A DNA stretch of 53,744 nt, from NCBI GenBank assembly GCA_012520375.1, contig JAAYOH010000022.1, positions 1-53,744 of the forward strand, read 5' to 3'. Each line of letters starts with the position of its first letter. Position 1 is the first letter of the stretch. Both the position numbers and the translations under genes were made by a program. This document shows positions 16,867 through 25,088 of this stretch, in pieces. Under the pieces are notes generated by a model, which had not been told where the DNA came from, did no database searches, and saw nothing but the letters and a program-made list of their open reading frames with translations. The stretch is from Clostridiales bacterium (GTDB taxonomy: Bacteria > Bacillota > Clostridia > Christensenellales > Aristaeellaceae).

Positions 16867-17990
16867 GTACGAAGAACCAAACGGCGAGCTTCGGCGCGAA
16901 ACTGGGCAGACTGGCGCGAGACAACTCCGTGCCCATCATGTTCATCCTCATCTGCGCGGTGTGTATCCCTTTGGCGGGCTTCTCCGGGGGCTACCTGCTC
17001 AACGAGATCATCACCCGCATGGGCCGCAATACCTTCCTGATCCTCAGCCTGCTGATCCCCATCATGGCGGGCATGGGCCTGAATTTCGGCATGACCCTGG
17101 GCGCCATGGCGGGGGAGATCGCCCTGATCCTCACCGCTGACTGGCAGATCTGGGGCATCCCGGGGGTCGTGCTGTCCATGATCCTGTCCATTCCCCTGTC
17201 CGTGGGCCTGGGCCTGCTCTGCGGCAAGATCCTGAACATGGCCAAGGGCCGGGAAATGGTGACCAGCTACATCGTCAGCTATTTCATCAACGGCGTGTAC
17301 CAGCTTGTGGTGCTGTACATGATGGGCTCCATCATCCCCATCGCCCACAGCAGCATCAAGCTGCCCCGGGGCTACGGCATCCGCAACACCGTGAGCCTGC
17401 TGAACATGCGCCAGTGTATCGACAACCTGTGGGCGATCCGGGTGGGAGGCGTCAAGATCCCGGTGCTCACCTTCCTCATCATCGCCCTGCTGTGCCTGGT
17501 CATCCTGTGGTTCCGGAAGACCAAGCTGGGCCAGGATATGCGGGCGGTGGGCCAGGACATGAACGTGGCCCGGGACGCCGGGGTCGACGTGGAGCGCACC
17601 CGCATCATCTCCATCGTGATCTCCACCGTGCTGGCGGGCTTTGGCATGATCCTGTACCTGCAGAACATGGGCAACATCTCCACCTACAGCTCCCACTCCC
17701 AGATCGGCATGTTCTGCATCGCGGCGCTGCTGGTGGGCGGCGCATCGGTGGACAAGGCATCCATCGGCAACGTGTTCCTGGGGGTATCCCTGTTCCACCT
17801 TATGTTCATCGTGGCGCCTGCCGCGGGGGCAAAGATCACCGGGGACTCCATGATCGGCGAGTACTTCCGGGTGTTCGTGTCCTACGGCGTCATCACGGTG
17901 GCCCTGGTGATGTACGAGACCAAAAAGCGCAGGGCCAAGGCCAGCCTGGGCCGGCAGCTGGAACTTGAGCAAAAGGGGGCGGACAAATGA
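16863..17990 (+). CDS. ABC transporter permease (BPD_transp_2 / RbsC-like), second of two
   Basis: The 375-residue membrane protein is homologous to, but distinct from, the preceding permease. It shares the GMGLNFGMTLGAMAGE region, the AGVDVERTRIISIVISTVL coupling helix and ALLVGGASVDKASIGN. The N-terminus is about 25 residues longer on the cytoplasmic side, and the C-terminus is basic. Start and stop both overlap their neighbours by four bases, so the three genes 15793-18451 are translationally coupled. Confidence 0.9.
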   Translation: MSTKNQTASFGAKLGRLARDNSVPIMFILICAVCIPLAGFSGGYLLNEIITRMGRNTFLILSLLIPIMAGMGLNFGMTLGAMAGEIALILTADWQIWGIPGVVLSMILSIPLSVGLGLLCGKILNMAKGREMVTSYIVSYFINGVYQLVVLYMMGSIIPIAHSSIKLPRGYGIRNTVSLLNMRQCIDNLWAIRVGGVKIPVLTFLIIALLCLVILWFRKTKLGQDMRAVGQDMNVARDAGVDVERTRIISIVISTVLAGFGMILYLQNMGNISTYSSHSQIGMFCIAALLVGGASVDKASIGNVFLGVSLFHLMFIVAPAAGAKITGDSMIGEYFRVFVSYGVITVALVMYETKKRRAKASLGRQLELEQKGADK

Positions 17991-18451
17991 ACAAGTCGCG
18001 CAAGTGGCTCTTCCGGGCGGGCGCCCTGCTCCTGCTCATCCTCGTCGCCCTCCTGATGCTGTGGATCGGCCGGGGGCACACCGTGTACTTTGACAACAAG
18101 ACCATCGAGCACCAGGGGGTGGAATACAAGCCCCCCTACAAAGTGGTGGTGCGGGTGAACGGCGAGCAGGTCGCCAAGCTCAACGCCCGGGAACGGGGCA
18201 TGGCCACCTGGATCGGCCAGAACTTCAAAATGGAGCTGGAGGTCACCTGGGAAAAGAAGGGGGAAGCGGTGGTGCGCAGTTTCACCCAGAAGCTGCCCTA
18301 CAACATGGACGGCATCGTGCTGAACCTGCCCGCCCTGCTGAACGATTTCCCCGAAGAAGTATATCTCTCCGAATTTGTCCCCGTTGCCACGGAGGCCGAG
18401 GAGGTGGAAGAGGAGATCATCACCTCGGAATTCGAACTGTCGGACCTGTAG
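17987..18451 (+). CDS. Small membrane-anchored accessory protein of the DUF3798 transporter
   Basis: The 154-residue protein has a basic N-terminus, one membrane segment (residues about 8-25, RAGALLLLILVALLMLW) and an extracytoplasmic domain of about 100 residues containing VVVRVNGEQVAKLNARERG, then an acidic tail. Tight ATGA coupling to the permease indicates it works with the transporter. I recall small proteins of this kind (possibly DUF6672) next to DUF3798 genes, but cannot verify the family. A surface docking or regulatory subunit that keeps the unlipidated binding protein near the membrane is an inference. Confidence 0.75.
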   Translation: MNKSRKWLFRAGALLLLILVALLMLWIGRGHTVYFDNKTIEHQGVEYKPPYKVVVRVNGEQVAKLNARERGMATWIGQNFKMELEVTWEKKGEAVVRSFTQKLPYNMDGIVLNLPALLNDFPEEVYLSEFVPVATEAEEVEEEIITSEFELSDL

Positions 18452-18459
18452 CCAAGAGA

Positions 18460-18505
18460 AAGAGGGTTGCTGTGAAAGGTATTTTGCAGCCACCCTCTTG
18501 ATTTT
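18460..18505 (+). terminator. Rho-independent terminator of the DUF3798 transporter operon
   Basis: AAGAGGGT (18460-18467) pairs with ACCCTCTT (18492-18499), with an inner GCTG/CAGC pairing, followed by GATTTT. It lies nine bases after the last stop codon of the operon. Confidence 0.75.
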
Positions 18506-18537
18506 GTGGAGCTGTGGCTGACTTAATACGGTCAAAC

Positions 18538-18566
18538 TTGACAGCGCGGAGAAAATTGCGTACTAT
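18538..18566 (+). promoter_or_regulatory. Predicted sigma-A promoter of the Dlt-like cluster
   Basis: TTGACA (18538-18543), a 17-base spacer and TACTAT (18561-18566). It is directly downstream of the preceding terminator, so the cluster from 18630 on is an independent transcription unit. Confidence 0.75.
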
Positions 18567-18629
18567 ATATTCGCATGTCCGGCGGCGGTGCGCCCCCGGG
18601 CGGCAAACCTGATGATTGAGAGCAACGCC

Positions 18630-18863
18630 ATGAAAGAGCAGATCATTTCCATTCTCCAGGACATTTTGCCCGGGGAGGATGTTACAGAAAGCACTACCCT
18701 GGCGGACGACGGGCGGATCGATTCCCTGGCGGTAGTAGAGCTGGTCACCGAGTTCTCCATTGCCTTTGATGTGGAAATCCCCTTCAGCGACCTGGTCAAC
18801 GAAAATTTCAACAGCGCAGAAGCCATGGAAGCCATGATCCTGCGGCTGCAGCAGGGCACATGA
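18630..18863 (+). CDS. Acyl/aminoacyl carrier protein (DltC-like)
   Basis: The 77-residue protein carries an activated acyl or aminoacyl group on a phosphopantetheine arm. The attachment site is the Ser of GRIDSLAVVELV (about residue 31), and the rest of the protein is a short four-helix carrier with an acidic surface. The ATG at 18630 gives the usual family length; a second ATG at 18612 is possible and neither has a strong ribosome binding site. It overlaps the adenylation gene by ATGA, as expected for a dedicated carrier-ligase pair. Confidence 0.9.
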   Translation: MKEQIISILQDILPGEDVTESTTLADDGRIDSLAVVELVTEFSIAFDVEIPFSDLVNENFNSAEAMEAMILRLQQGT

Positions 18864-20362
18864 GACCCGGGATATCGAAGATCCTGGCGGCCTGCGCCGC
18901 ATGGGGGGACAAGACGGCCTTTTTGGATTGCAGCGGCGCAAGCCTCAGCTTCGCGCAGCTGCATGAATTGTCTCTTCGCCTGGGCACCGCCTTTCGCCAC
19001 ATGCTGAAGGGGGCGACGGGCCGGCCCATCGCGGTGGTGGCAGACCGGAGCGTGCGTTGCATCCCCGTGCTGCTGGGGGCGGCGCTGAGCGGGAGCTTTT
19101 ATGTTCCCCTGGACGGTTCGCTGCCGGAGGCCCGGCGCCGGGCCATGCTGGCTGCGATCCAGCCGGAACTGGTGGTGGGGCTGGCGGAGGGAACGTCGGA
19201 GGCAGGGTTTCGCTACATTTCTGTCGACGAGCTGTATGGCACCCTGCCGGACGCCGACGAGCTTCCGCCTGTGGACGGAGATATGCCCCTGTACGGCATT
19301 TTCACTTCCGGTTCCACCGGCTTTTCCAAGCTGGTGCTCAAGAGCTACGCAGCCCTCATGAGTTTCATCAAAGCGTATATCGAAACTTTTGGCTTTAGCG
19401 AAAGGGATGTGCTGGGCAGCCAGATCCCCTTTTCCTTTGACGCCTCCACCAAGGACCTGTATACCCCCCTGGCCTGCGGCGCCTCCACCCTGATCATCGA
19501 CAAGGGATATTTTGCCCAGCCCGGCCGCCTGGCAGAGCTGCTTCGGGATCAACGCGTCACCTCCATCGTGTGGGTGCCTTCGGCCCTTTCCATGCTCAGC
19601 CGCTTCGGCGTGCTGGGCCATATTTCCCTGCCCGACCTGAAACGGGTCTTGTTTGTGGGGGAACAGATGCCGGTACGTCAGCTGAACATCTGGCGGGAAG
19701 CCCTGCCTGACGCCCTGTTCGCCAACCTGTACGGCGTCTCCGAGAACGCGGGCAACTGCCTGTACCACGTGGTGGAGAAAAGCTACGGGGAAGACGAGCG
19801 CATTCCCTTGGGCAAGCCCTTTCCCGGAACACAGGTGCTGCTGCTGGACGAGGCGGGGGCGATTATCCCCCCGGATCAGCCTGACCTGCAGGGGGAGCTG
19901 TGTATTGGAGGGGAGATCCTGGCCCTGAGCTACTACAACGACCCGGAGGCTACGGCAAGTAAGTTCGTCCCGGGCCCCCCTGGCGTGGGGCGCATATACC
20001 ACACCGGGGACCTTGCGCGGTACGACGAGGCGGGGGACCTGGTCTTCTGTTCCCGCCGGGACCATCAGATCAAGCTGCACGGATACCGCATCGAACTGGG
20101 GGATATCGAATGTGCGGCCCTGGCCTGTCCGGGAGTGGATGCGGCCTGCTGCCTGTTCGATCCGGGGAAGAAAAAACTGACCCTGTGCTACGCGGGCGCT
20201 TCCGGGGAAGCTGCCCTGCGCACCCATCTCAAGGGGGCGCTTCCGGCGTATATGGCGCCCGGTTCCCTGGTCCGCCTGGAAAAGATGCCCCTGAACGCCA
20301 ACGGCAAGACCGACCGGGTCGCCCTGGCGCGGCGATATTGTGGGGGAGGGGATGTGCCGTGA
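18860..20362 (+). CDS. Stand-alone adenylation enzyme (DltA-like aminoacyl-carrier protein ligase)
   Basis: The 500-residue AMP-forming ligase should activate an amino acid with ATP and load it on the adjacent carrier. Adenylation core motifs are clear: A3 FTSGSTGFSKLVLKS (about 146-160), A4 SFDASTKDLYTPL, A5 NLYGVSENAGN, A7 YHTGDL, and A10 NANGKTDRVAL with the catalytic Lys. The Asp of FDAS, which contacts an alpha-amino group in this superfamily, is kept, favouring an amino acid substrate. Where DltA has FCGE with its stereoselective Cys, this protein has FVGE, so D-alanine specificity is not assured. It is coupled to the carrier gene upstream and to the GNAT downstream. Confidence 0.88.
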   Translation: MRPGISKILAACAAWGDKTAFLDCSGASLSFAQLHELSLRLGTAFRHMLKGATGRPIAVVADRSVRCIPVLLGAALSGSFYVPLDGSLPEARRRAMLAAIQPELVVGLAEGTSEAGFRYISVDELYGTLPDADELPPVDGDMPLYGIFTSGSTGFSKLVLKSYAALMSFIKAYIETFGFSERDVLGSQIPFSFDASTKDLYTPLACGASTLIIDKGYFAQPGRLAELLRDQRVTSIVWVPSALSMLSRFGVLGHISLPDLKRVLFVGEQMPVRQLNIWREALPDALFANLYGVSENAGNCLYHVVEKSYGEDERIPLGKPFPGTQVLLLDEAGAIIPPDQPDLQGELCIGGEILALSYYNDPEATASKFVPGPPGVGRIYHTGDLARYDEAGDLVFCSRRDHQIKLHGYRIELGDIECAALACPGVDAACCLFDPGKKKLTLCYAGASGEAALRTHLKGALPAYMAPGSLVRLEKMPLNANGKTDRVALARRYCGGGDVP

Positions 20363-21153
20363 TCCCGGTGGCATCCCTTCAGGCGTATTCGGATCTTCTT
20401 GCGCCCTTTCGCTGGGCGCCCGTGGGCAACAACCTGTTGATACCGGCCCAGGTGTCGGAGTATATCCGGCAGGGATGCCTGTCCTGTGAATGGACCCCGG
20501 ACTGCCTGGTCTTTGTCCGGGATGTGGGGTCCCATGCCTACCTGTACTTCAGCGCCCGGGGAGAGGACGCCCGGCTGCCCGAACTGCCCCTGGACAAGCC
20601 CCTCATCCTGCCCCTGGTCACCCGGGGCGCTACCGGGGCGAAGGGCATGGAGGCCCTGGCCCTGGCCAATGGATTTCGCCATTTGCAGACCCATAACTTT
20701 ATGGTGGTGCGGGCGCAGGACTTTGTGCCGCCCCAGCCCCCGGCCTGGCAGCCCGAGCGGGTGACGGACCCGGACCTGCTGCATAGGGTCCATGCTTATA
20801 TGATCCGATATGTGACGGGCATCATCGAGCCCTTCCCTGCCCTGGAGGAGCTTGCCGCCTTTTGGGTGTACGCGATCCGGGATCCCGGGACGGGGGAACC
20901 CGTAGCCGGAACCCTGCTCAAACCTTTCCGGAGCTCTTTCCTGGTAGAACACGTATTCACCAAACCTACCTGCCGGGGTCGGGGCTTGGCCACTGCCGTG
21001 CTGGGTTATGCCATGGGGGATGCCTTTTCCAGGGAACCCACGGGCATCGTGATCAGTTGGGTGGATGGGGAAAACCATCCCTCCATCGCATTGCACCGCC
21101 GCTTGGGCGCAGTGGACAGCGGCAAACGCTCGGTCCAGTACGTCCGGCTCTGA
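20359..21153 (+). CDS. GNAT-family N-acyltransferase in the Dlt-like cluster
   Basis: The 264-residue protein ends in a GNAT fold with the acetyl-CoA loop CRGRGLATAVLGYAM and the typical HPSIALHRRLGAVDSG strand-helix region. The N-terminal 130 residues look like a divergent second GNAT-like half. The start is the GTG at 20359, which overlaps the ligase stop (GTGA) and follows GGGGGAGGGG at about 20342-20351; earlier codons in frame lie inside the ligase gene. Its position between ligase and MBOAT suggests it acylates the amino group of the carrier-bound amino acid, or acts on the exported group. This is inference. Confidence 0.82.
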   Translation: MIPVASLQAYSDLLAPFRWAPVGNNLLIPAQVSEYIRQGCLSCEWTPDCLVFVRDVGSHAYLYFSARGEDARLPELPLDKPLILPLVTRGATGAKGMEALALANGFRHLQTHNFMVVRAQDFVPPQPPAWQPERVTDPDLLHRVHAYMIRYVTGIIEPFPALEELAAFWVYAIRDPGTGEPVAGTLLKPFRSSFLVEHVFTKPTCRGRGLATAVLGYAMGDAFSREPTGIVISWVDGENHPSIALHRRLGAVDSGKRSVQYVRL

Positions 21154-21173
21154 CCATATAGAGGAAAGACGTC

Positions 21174-22625
21174 ATGAACATTACGAGCGGTTCCTTCCTG
21201 TTTCTCTTTCTCCCCGCCTGCGCGGGGGTCTATCATCTGCTGCTGCGCCGCTGCAACATAAAGATACGCAACGCATTTTTGCTGCTGGCAAGCCTGGGCT
21301 TTTACGCCTGGGGCGAGCCGGTGCGCATCCTGCTGCTCATCTTGATGATCCTGGCCACCCATCTGTTGGGGGCGGGGGCGGCCCGGCACGCCAGGACCCC
21401 TGCGGGCAAGCGCTATGTGCTCTTTGCCGTGCTCATGAATGTGGGCGCGCTGGCGCTGTACAAGTATGTGGACATGCTGCTGGGCACCCTGGGCTATTTC
21501 CTGGGCCGGGAACTCCCCTCCCTGGGGTTGGGGCTCCCCCTGGGGCTGTCTTACTTCTGTTTCTCCTCGATCTCCTACGTGGTGGACCTGTACCGGGGCA
21601 AGCATGCCCCCCAGAACTTGCCGGGTACTGCACTGTACCTGTCCGCTTTCTTCAAAATCACCGCAGGCCCCATCGCAGCCTATGGGGATTTTGAAGGGGC
21701 CCTCCGGGAGCGGGAGGTGTCCCCGGACGATCTGGCGGAGGGGACCTGGCGCTTCATGATCGGCTTTTGCAAGAAGGCGATCCTGGCCCTCAACCTGGCC
21801 CATGTGTCCCGGGCGGCCCTGGAGGCGGGGGCGGAGCTTTCCACCTCCCTGGCCTGGCTGGGCGCCTTCGCCTACCTGCTGCAGCTGTACTTCGATTTCT
21901 CGGGCTATTCCGACATGGCCATCGGCCTGGGCCGCATGTTCGGCTTCAGGCTCCCGGAGAACTTCAACTACCCCTACATTGCCCGCTCGGTGTCGGAGTA
22001 TTGGCGGCGCTGGCACATGACCCTGGGCGCCTGGGTCCGGGATTACATGTATTACCCCCTGACCCTGGGACCGGCGGTGCGCCTGCGCAAACGCCTCCTG
22101 AAGCATTTTGACCGGAACGTGAGCCGGGGGATCCAGTCCCTGCTCGTCCTGTCCCTGATCTGGTTCGCCATCGGCCTGTGGCACGGGGCCCAGTGGAACT
22201 GCGTGCTGTGGGGCCTGATCAACGGCCTGTTCGTCTTTGGGGAGGGCCTTCGGACAAGAGAGCCCAAGCCCTTCTGGGGCTGGCTGTATACCTTCGGCCT
22301 CTCCCTCTTTGTCAAGCCTCTGGCGGCCACGGGCACCCTGGGCCAGGCGACGCGCTACTATGGGGCTATGATGGGGATGGGCGCACCGGGCAGGGAGCAC
22401 ACCCTCTTCCTGCTGCGGGAGTACGGGGTTTTCCTGGCGGCGGGGATGCTGTGCGCGGTTCCTTCCGGCAAGTGGCTGCTGGCACGCATCGAGGAAAAGG
22501 CGAGTCCCCGGCTAACGCGCCTGGTGCGGGGCGTTGCCCTGTGTGCCCTGCTCCTCCTGTTCTTCCTGGCCCTGTCCTACGCCATATCCTATGCTGTTCC
22601 CGAATTCATCTACGGGAAATACTGA
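21174..22625 (+). CDS. MBOAT-family membrane O-acyltransferase (DltB/AlgI-like)
   Basis: The 483-residue polytopic protein belongs to the family that passes acyl groups from a cytoplasmic carrier across the membrane to an extracellular polymer. Hallmarks are the FDFSGYSDMAIGLGRMFGF region, NFNYPYIARSVSEYWRRWHMTL, and the catalytic-His segment AIGLWHGAQWNCVLWG. About eleven membrane segments are visible. Together with the carrier-ligase pair upstream and the AlgJ/AlgX-like protein downstream it completes a Dlt-like export route. The start lies behind GAGGAAAG. Confidence 0.93.
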   Translation: MNITSGSFLFLFLPACAGVYHLLLRRCNIKIRNAFLLLASLGFYAWGEPVRILLLILMILATHLLGAGAARHARTPAGKRYVLFAVLMNVGALALYKYVDMLLGTLGYFLGRELPSLGLGLPLGLSYFCFSSISYVVDLYRGKHAPQNLPGTALYLSAFFKITAGPIAAYGDFEGALREREVSPDDLAEGTWRFMIGFCKKAILALNLAHVSRAALEAGAELSTSLAWLGAFAYLLQLYFDFSGYSDMAIGLGRMFGFRLPENFNYPYIARSVSEYWRRWHMTLGAWVRDYMYYPLTLGPAVRLRKRLLKHFDRNVSRGIQSLLVLSLIWFAIGLWHGAQWNCVLWGLINGLFVFGEGLRTREPKPFWGWLYTFGLSLFVKPLAATGTLGQATRYYGAMMGMGAPGREHTLFLLREYGVFLAAGMLCAVPSGKWLLARIEEKASPRLTRLVRGVALCALLLLFFLALSYAISYAVPEFIYGKY

Positions 22626-22640
22626 AGGGAGGATACCGCC

Positions 22641-23894
22641 ATGAAAAGCCTTGGGGTCAAGCGCATCGCCTGTGTCCTCTTTTTCGCGCTCCTGCTGGTC
22701 AATGCCCTGTCCCTGTTTTTCCGCAAACCGGAAGCGAATGGTGTGTCCGGCAAAGCCGTGATCGATCTGGCGAAAGTTTATCCCTTCGAGGAGAAACAGC
22801 CTGCCCCTCCCCGCCGCTCCCTGGCCCAGCGCCTGAGCAGCCTGATCGGGAAGGTAGACAACGCCTGCAATCGGCGTACGGCGCTGCTGGACGCTTACCG
22901 GTACACCTACGGGCTGTCTGCCCGCCTGCTGGGGAAGGCCCGCGTCGAAGACCTGGAGGAAGATGTCTACCGCTTGGACAATGGCTGGCTGACCTACCTC
23001 ACCTTACCCTGTGAGCAGGAGACGCTGGATTGGGCGGTGGAAAACGCGAGCGAGTTGCAGAACTTCCTGGCTGAACGGGACGGCAGGCTGCTGGTTGTTT
23101 TCCCGTTGGCCAAGGACGACGAAATCATGGGGCAATTGCCCCGTGGGGTTACTTCCTACCGCAACCGAAACACCAAGGCGATCTGCGCGGCTCTGGACCA
23201 AAGGGGCATCCCCTGCATGGATATGGCAGAGGAGAGCGGCCTCACGGGTCAGGCCTTTTACGACATGTTTTTTCGAACCGACCATCACTTCACCCACGAG
23301 ACGGGCTTTGCGATGGCGGCGCACATCGCGGAAAAAATCCGCGCCCTGACGGGACAGGTTCTGGATGAAGCCTGTTTCGACCGGGCCAATTACCGGGCCC
23401 GGCGCTATGAAGGCGTCTTTATGGGCAGCCAGGGCAGAAAGGTGACCCGGGGGTATGGGGCTTCCTGCGAAGACCTGACGGTGCTCACCCCCACCTTTGA
23501 GACGTCCTTCCGCCTGACGGACGCGTTGACCGGTACGGTGCGGGAGGGCAACTACGAACAGACGCTGCTGGACCAAAGCATGCTGACGGAAGAGGCGTTT
23601 GCCGCAGAGAAAGATCTCTACCGGGCATTCATGTGGGGAGATCGTCCCCTGAAACAGGTGGAGAACCTGCTGGCGGACAACGAGCTGCGCATCCTGGTGA
23701 TCCGGGATTCCAAAGCGGCGGTCATCACGACCTTCCTGGCCTGCGCCATCCGGTACCTGGACATCATCGATTCCCGCCACTTCCAGGGGAGCATCCAGAC
23801 CTTTATCCAACAGAATCCGCCGGACCTCGTGCTGGTGCTGCTCCATTCCCCCGGACAGGACAGGGGCACCGCAAGGCAGTGGCGCCTGAAGTAA
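22641..23894 (+). CDS. AlgJ/AlgX-like (DHHW-type) extracellular transferase partner of the MBOAT
   Basis: The 417-residue protein has an N-terminal membrane anchor (about residues 9-27) and a large extracytoplasmic domain. The RTDHHFTHETGFAMAAHIAE segment matches the His-containing motif of the DHHW/AlgJ-AlgX group, and LVIRDSKAAVITTF near the C-terminus corresponds to the SGNH nucleophile block (usually GDSY; here RDSK, with Asp-Ser kept and the Gly replaced). It would finish transfer to the polymer, the role DltD plays in canonical Dlt systems. It follows the MBOAT gene by 15 bases with GGGAGG. Confidence 0.82.
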   Translation: MKSLGVKRIACVLFFALLLVNALSLFFRKPEANGVSGKAVIDLAKVYPFEEKQPAPPRRSLAQRLSSLIGKVDNACNRRTALLDAYRYTYGLSARLLGKARVEDLEEDVYRLDNGWLTYLTLPCEQETLDWAVENASELQNFLAERDGRLLVVFPLAKDDEIMGQLPRGVTSYRNRNTKAICAALDQRGIPCMDMAEESGLTGQAFYDMFFRTDHHFTHETGFAMAAHIAEKIRALTGQVLDEACFDRANYRARRYEGVFMGSQGRKVTRGYGASCEDLTVLTPTFETSFRLTDALTGTVREGNYEQTLLDQSMLTEEAFAAEKDLYRAFMWGDRPLKQVENLLADNELRILVIRDSKAAVITTFLACAIRYLDIIDSRHFQGSIQTFIQQNPPDLVLVLLHSPGQDRGTARQWRLK

Positions 23895-24022
23895 ATGATA
23901 GGATGATGGGATGAACGGCGTCTCCCGATTTTATTTCAGTTATCAAAAAAGTATTAAAGTTCTGAATATCTCCCCCGGGGAGGCGGATTTGGCGGTTGGG
24001 AATACTTTACAACTTGTCCTTC

Positions 24023-24051
24023 TTGTGATATGCTATGAATATGAATATAAT
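24023..24051 (+). promoter_or_regulatory. Predicted promoter of the SH3-domain protein gene
   Basis: TTGTGA (24023-24028), a 17-base spacer and perfect TATAAT (24046-24051). It lies in a short AT-rich gap between the Dlt-like cluster and the SH3 gene. Confidence 0.65.
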
Positions 24052-24088
24052 AAATAGATGTCACGAATCACTGCGGGAGGGTGTAACC

Positions 24089-24586
24089 ATGAAGAAGAAG
24101 TGCGGTGTGCAGCGGCTCATGGCTGTGCTGGTCGTCCTGATGCTCCTCATGACGGCTTTCTCTCCGGCTCTGGCCAAGGTGGGCCGGACTTATGTCAGCC
24201 GCGTCAACGGTCTGCGTGTCCGCACCAAGGGAATGAGCGGCTCTCCGGTCATCGGCAAACTGTATCGCGGACAGAAGGTCATCCATCGCGGAAGTTCCAG
24301 GGGCTGGTGGCTGATCGAGACCAACAAGGGCCTTAAGGGCTATGTCTTTCGCACCTATCTGAAGCCCGCGGAACCCCAGTGGATCAGAAATGCCGACTAC
24401 AGGGTTTATAAGACGAAAAGGGCTGTGGTGCGCAGGGGCCCCCGTCCAGCGGCCGATAAAATAGGCACCATCCAGCGGGGCACGGTGGTGAAACTGACAG
24501 GCAAGCAGGGCAACTGGGGCAAGATCCGGGTGGGCACCAGGTCCGGTTGGGTTCAGCTCAAGTTCTTGAGTTTCATCAGCAGGTAA
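24089..24586 (+). CDS. Secreted protein with two bacterial SH3 domains
   Basis: The 165-residue protein has a Sec signal peptide ending ALA at about residue 30 (LMLLMTAFSPALA) and then two SH3b-like repeats. The first reads NGLRVRTKGMSGSPVIGKL and the second RAVVRRGPRPAADKIGTI, each ending in a GW- or GYV-type strand. SH3b domains bind cell-wall peptides or help target wall enzymes; there is no catalytic domain here. The ATG at 24089 is chosen over an upstream in-frame ATG at 24035 because GGGAGG precedes it and the signal peptide follows directly. The mature protein is strongly basic. Confidence 0.85.
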   Translation: MKKKCGVQRLMAVLVVLMLLMTAFSPALAKVGRTYVSRVNGLRVRTKGMSGSPVIGKLYRGQKVIHRGSSRGWWLIETNKGLKGYVFRTYLKPAEPQWIRNADYRVYKTKRAVVRRGPRPAADKIGTIQRGTVVKLTGKQGNWGKIRVGTRSGWVQLKFLSFISR

Positions 24587-24648
24587 CACGGCCTTTTGGC
24601 AGAGGCATTGTGATTTGCATGGAGTAGAAACGGATCCTTTTCGAAACC

Positions 24649-24686
24649 AAAAGCTGCTGCAGTCTGAAGGCTGTGGCAGCTTTTTT
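24649..24686 (+). terminator. Rho-independent terminator after the SH3-domain gene
   Basis: AAAAGCTGC (24649-24657) pairs with GCAGCTTTT (24676-24684) and is followed by more T, with an inner CAG/CTG pairing. The A-run on the other side could make it work from the minus strand too. Confidence 0.8.
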
Positions 24687-24767
24687 GTGGTGGAAATCAT
24701 GCAAACGGCCGGAGGAGCATTGGTTATCCATCGCTTCCTTCTGGATATCTCCGTTGCAAATCAGAAA

Positions 24768-24789
24768 CCCACCGCTTCCGGGCGGTGGG
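24768..24789 (-). terminator. Terminator of the tRNA operon
   Basis: On the minus strand CCCACCGC pairs with GCGGTGGG around a 6-base loop and is followed by TTTCTG. It begins nine bases after the encoded CCA of the last tRNA. Confidence 0.75.
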
Positions 24790-24797
24790 GAAGTACA

Positions 24798-24873
24798 TGG
24801 TGACCCATCGGAGATTCGAACTCCGGACACCCTGATTAAAAGTCAGGTGCTCTGCCGACTGAGCTAATGGGTC
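24798..24873 (-). tRNA. tRNA-Lys (anticodon TTT)
   Basis: On the minus strand the cloverleaf starts GACCCATTAGCTCAG, has anticodon loop CTTTTAA with anticodon TTT, a T-arm GTTCGAATC, and the acceptor closes GACCC/GGGTC with an encoded CCA at 24798-24800. It is the last tRNA of the operon. Confidence 0.97.
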
Positions 24874-24878
24874 TAAAC

Positions 24879-24954
24879 TGGCTGGGGCGGCAGGATTTGA
24901 ACCTGCGTCTGCAAGAGTCAAAGTCTTGTGCCTTAACCGCTTGGCGACGCCCCA
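24879..24954 (-). tRNA. tRNA-Gln (anticodon TTG)
   Basis: On the minus strand it starts TGGGGCGTCGCCAAGCGG, the usual tRNA-Gln opening with U1-A72. The anticodon loop CTTTGAC gives TTG, the T-arm is GTTCAAATC, and CCA is encoded at 24879-24881. Confidence 0.96.
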
Positions 24955-25004
24955 AAGGGTTCGCATCGCGGCCGTTCAGACCGCACCGACCGCAGAGAAG
25001 GAAA

Positions 25005-25082
25005 TGGGGTGGATAGTGGGGCTTGAACCCACGGCCTCCAGGGCCACAACCTGGCACTCTGACCTACTGAGCTATATCCACC
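25005..25082 (-). tRNA. tRNA-His (anticodon GTG)
   Basis: On the minus strand it starts GGTGGATATAGCTCAG with the extra G-1 paired to C73, diagnostic of tRNA-His. The anticodon loop TTGTGGC gives GTG, and CCA is encoded at 25005-25007. Confidence 0.97.
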
Positions 25083-25088
25083 ACACAG

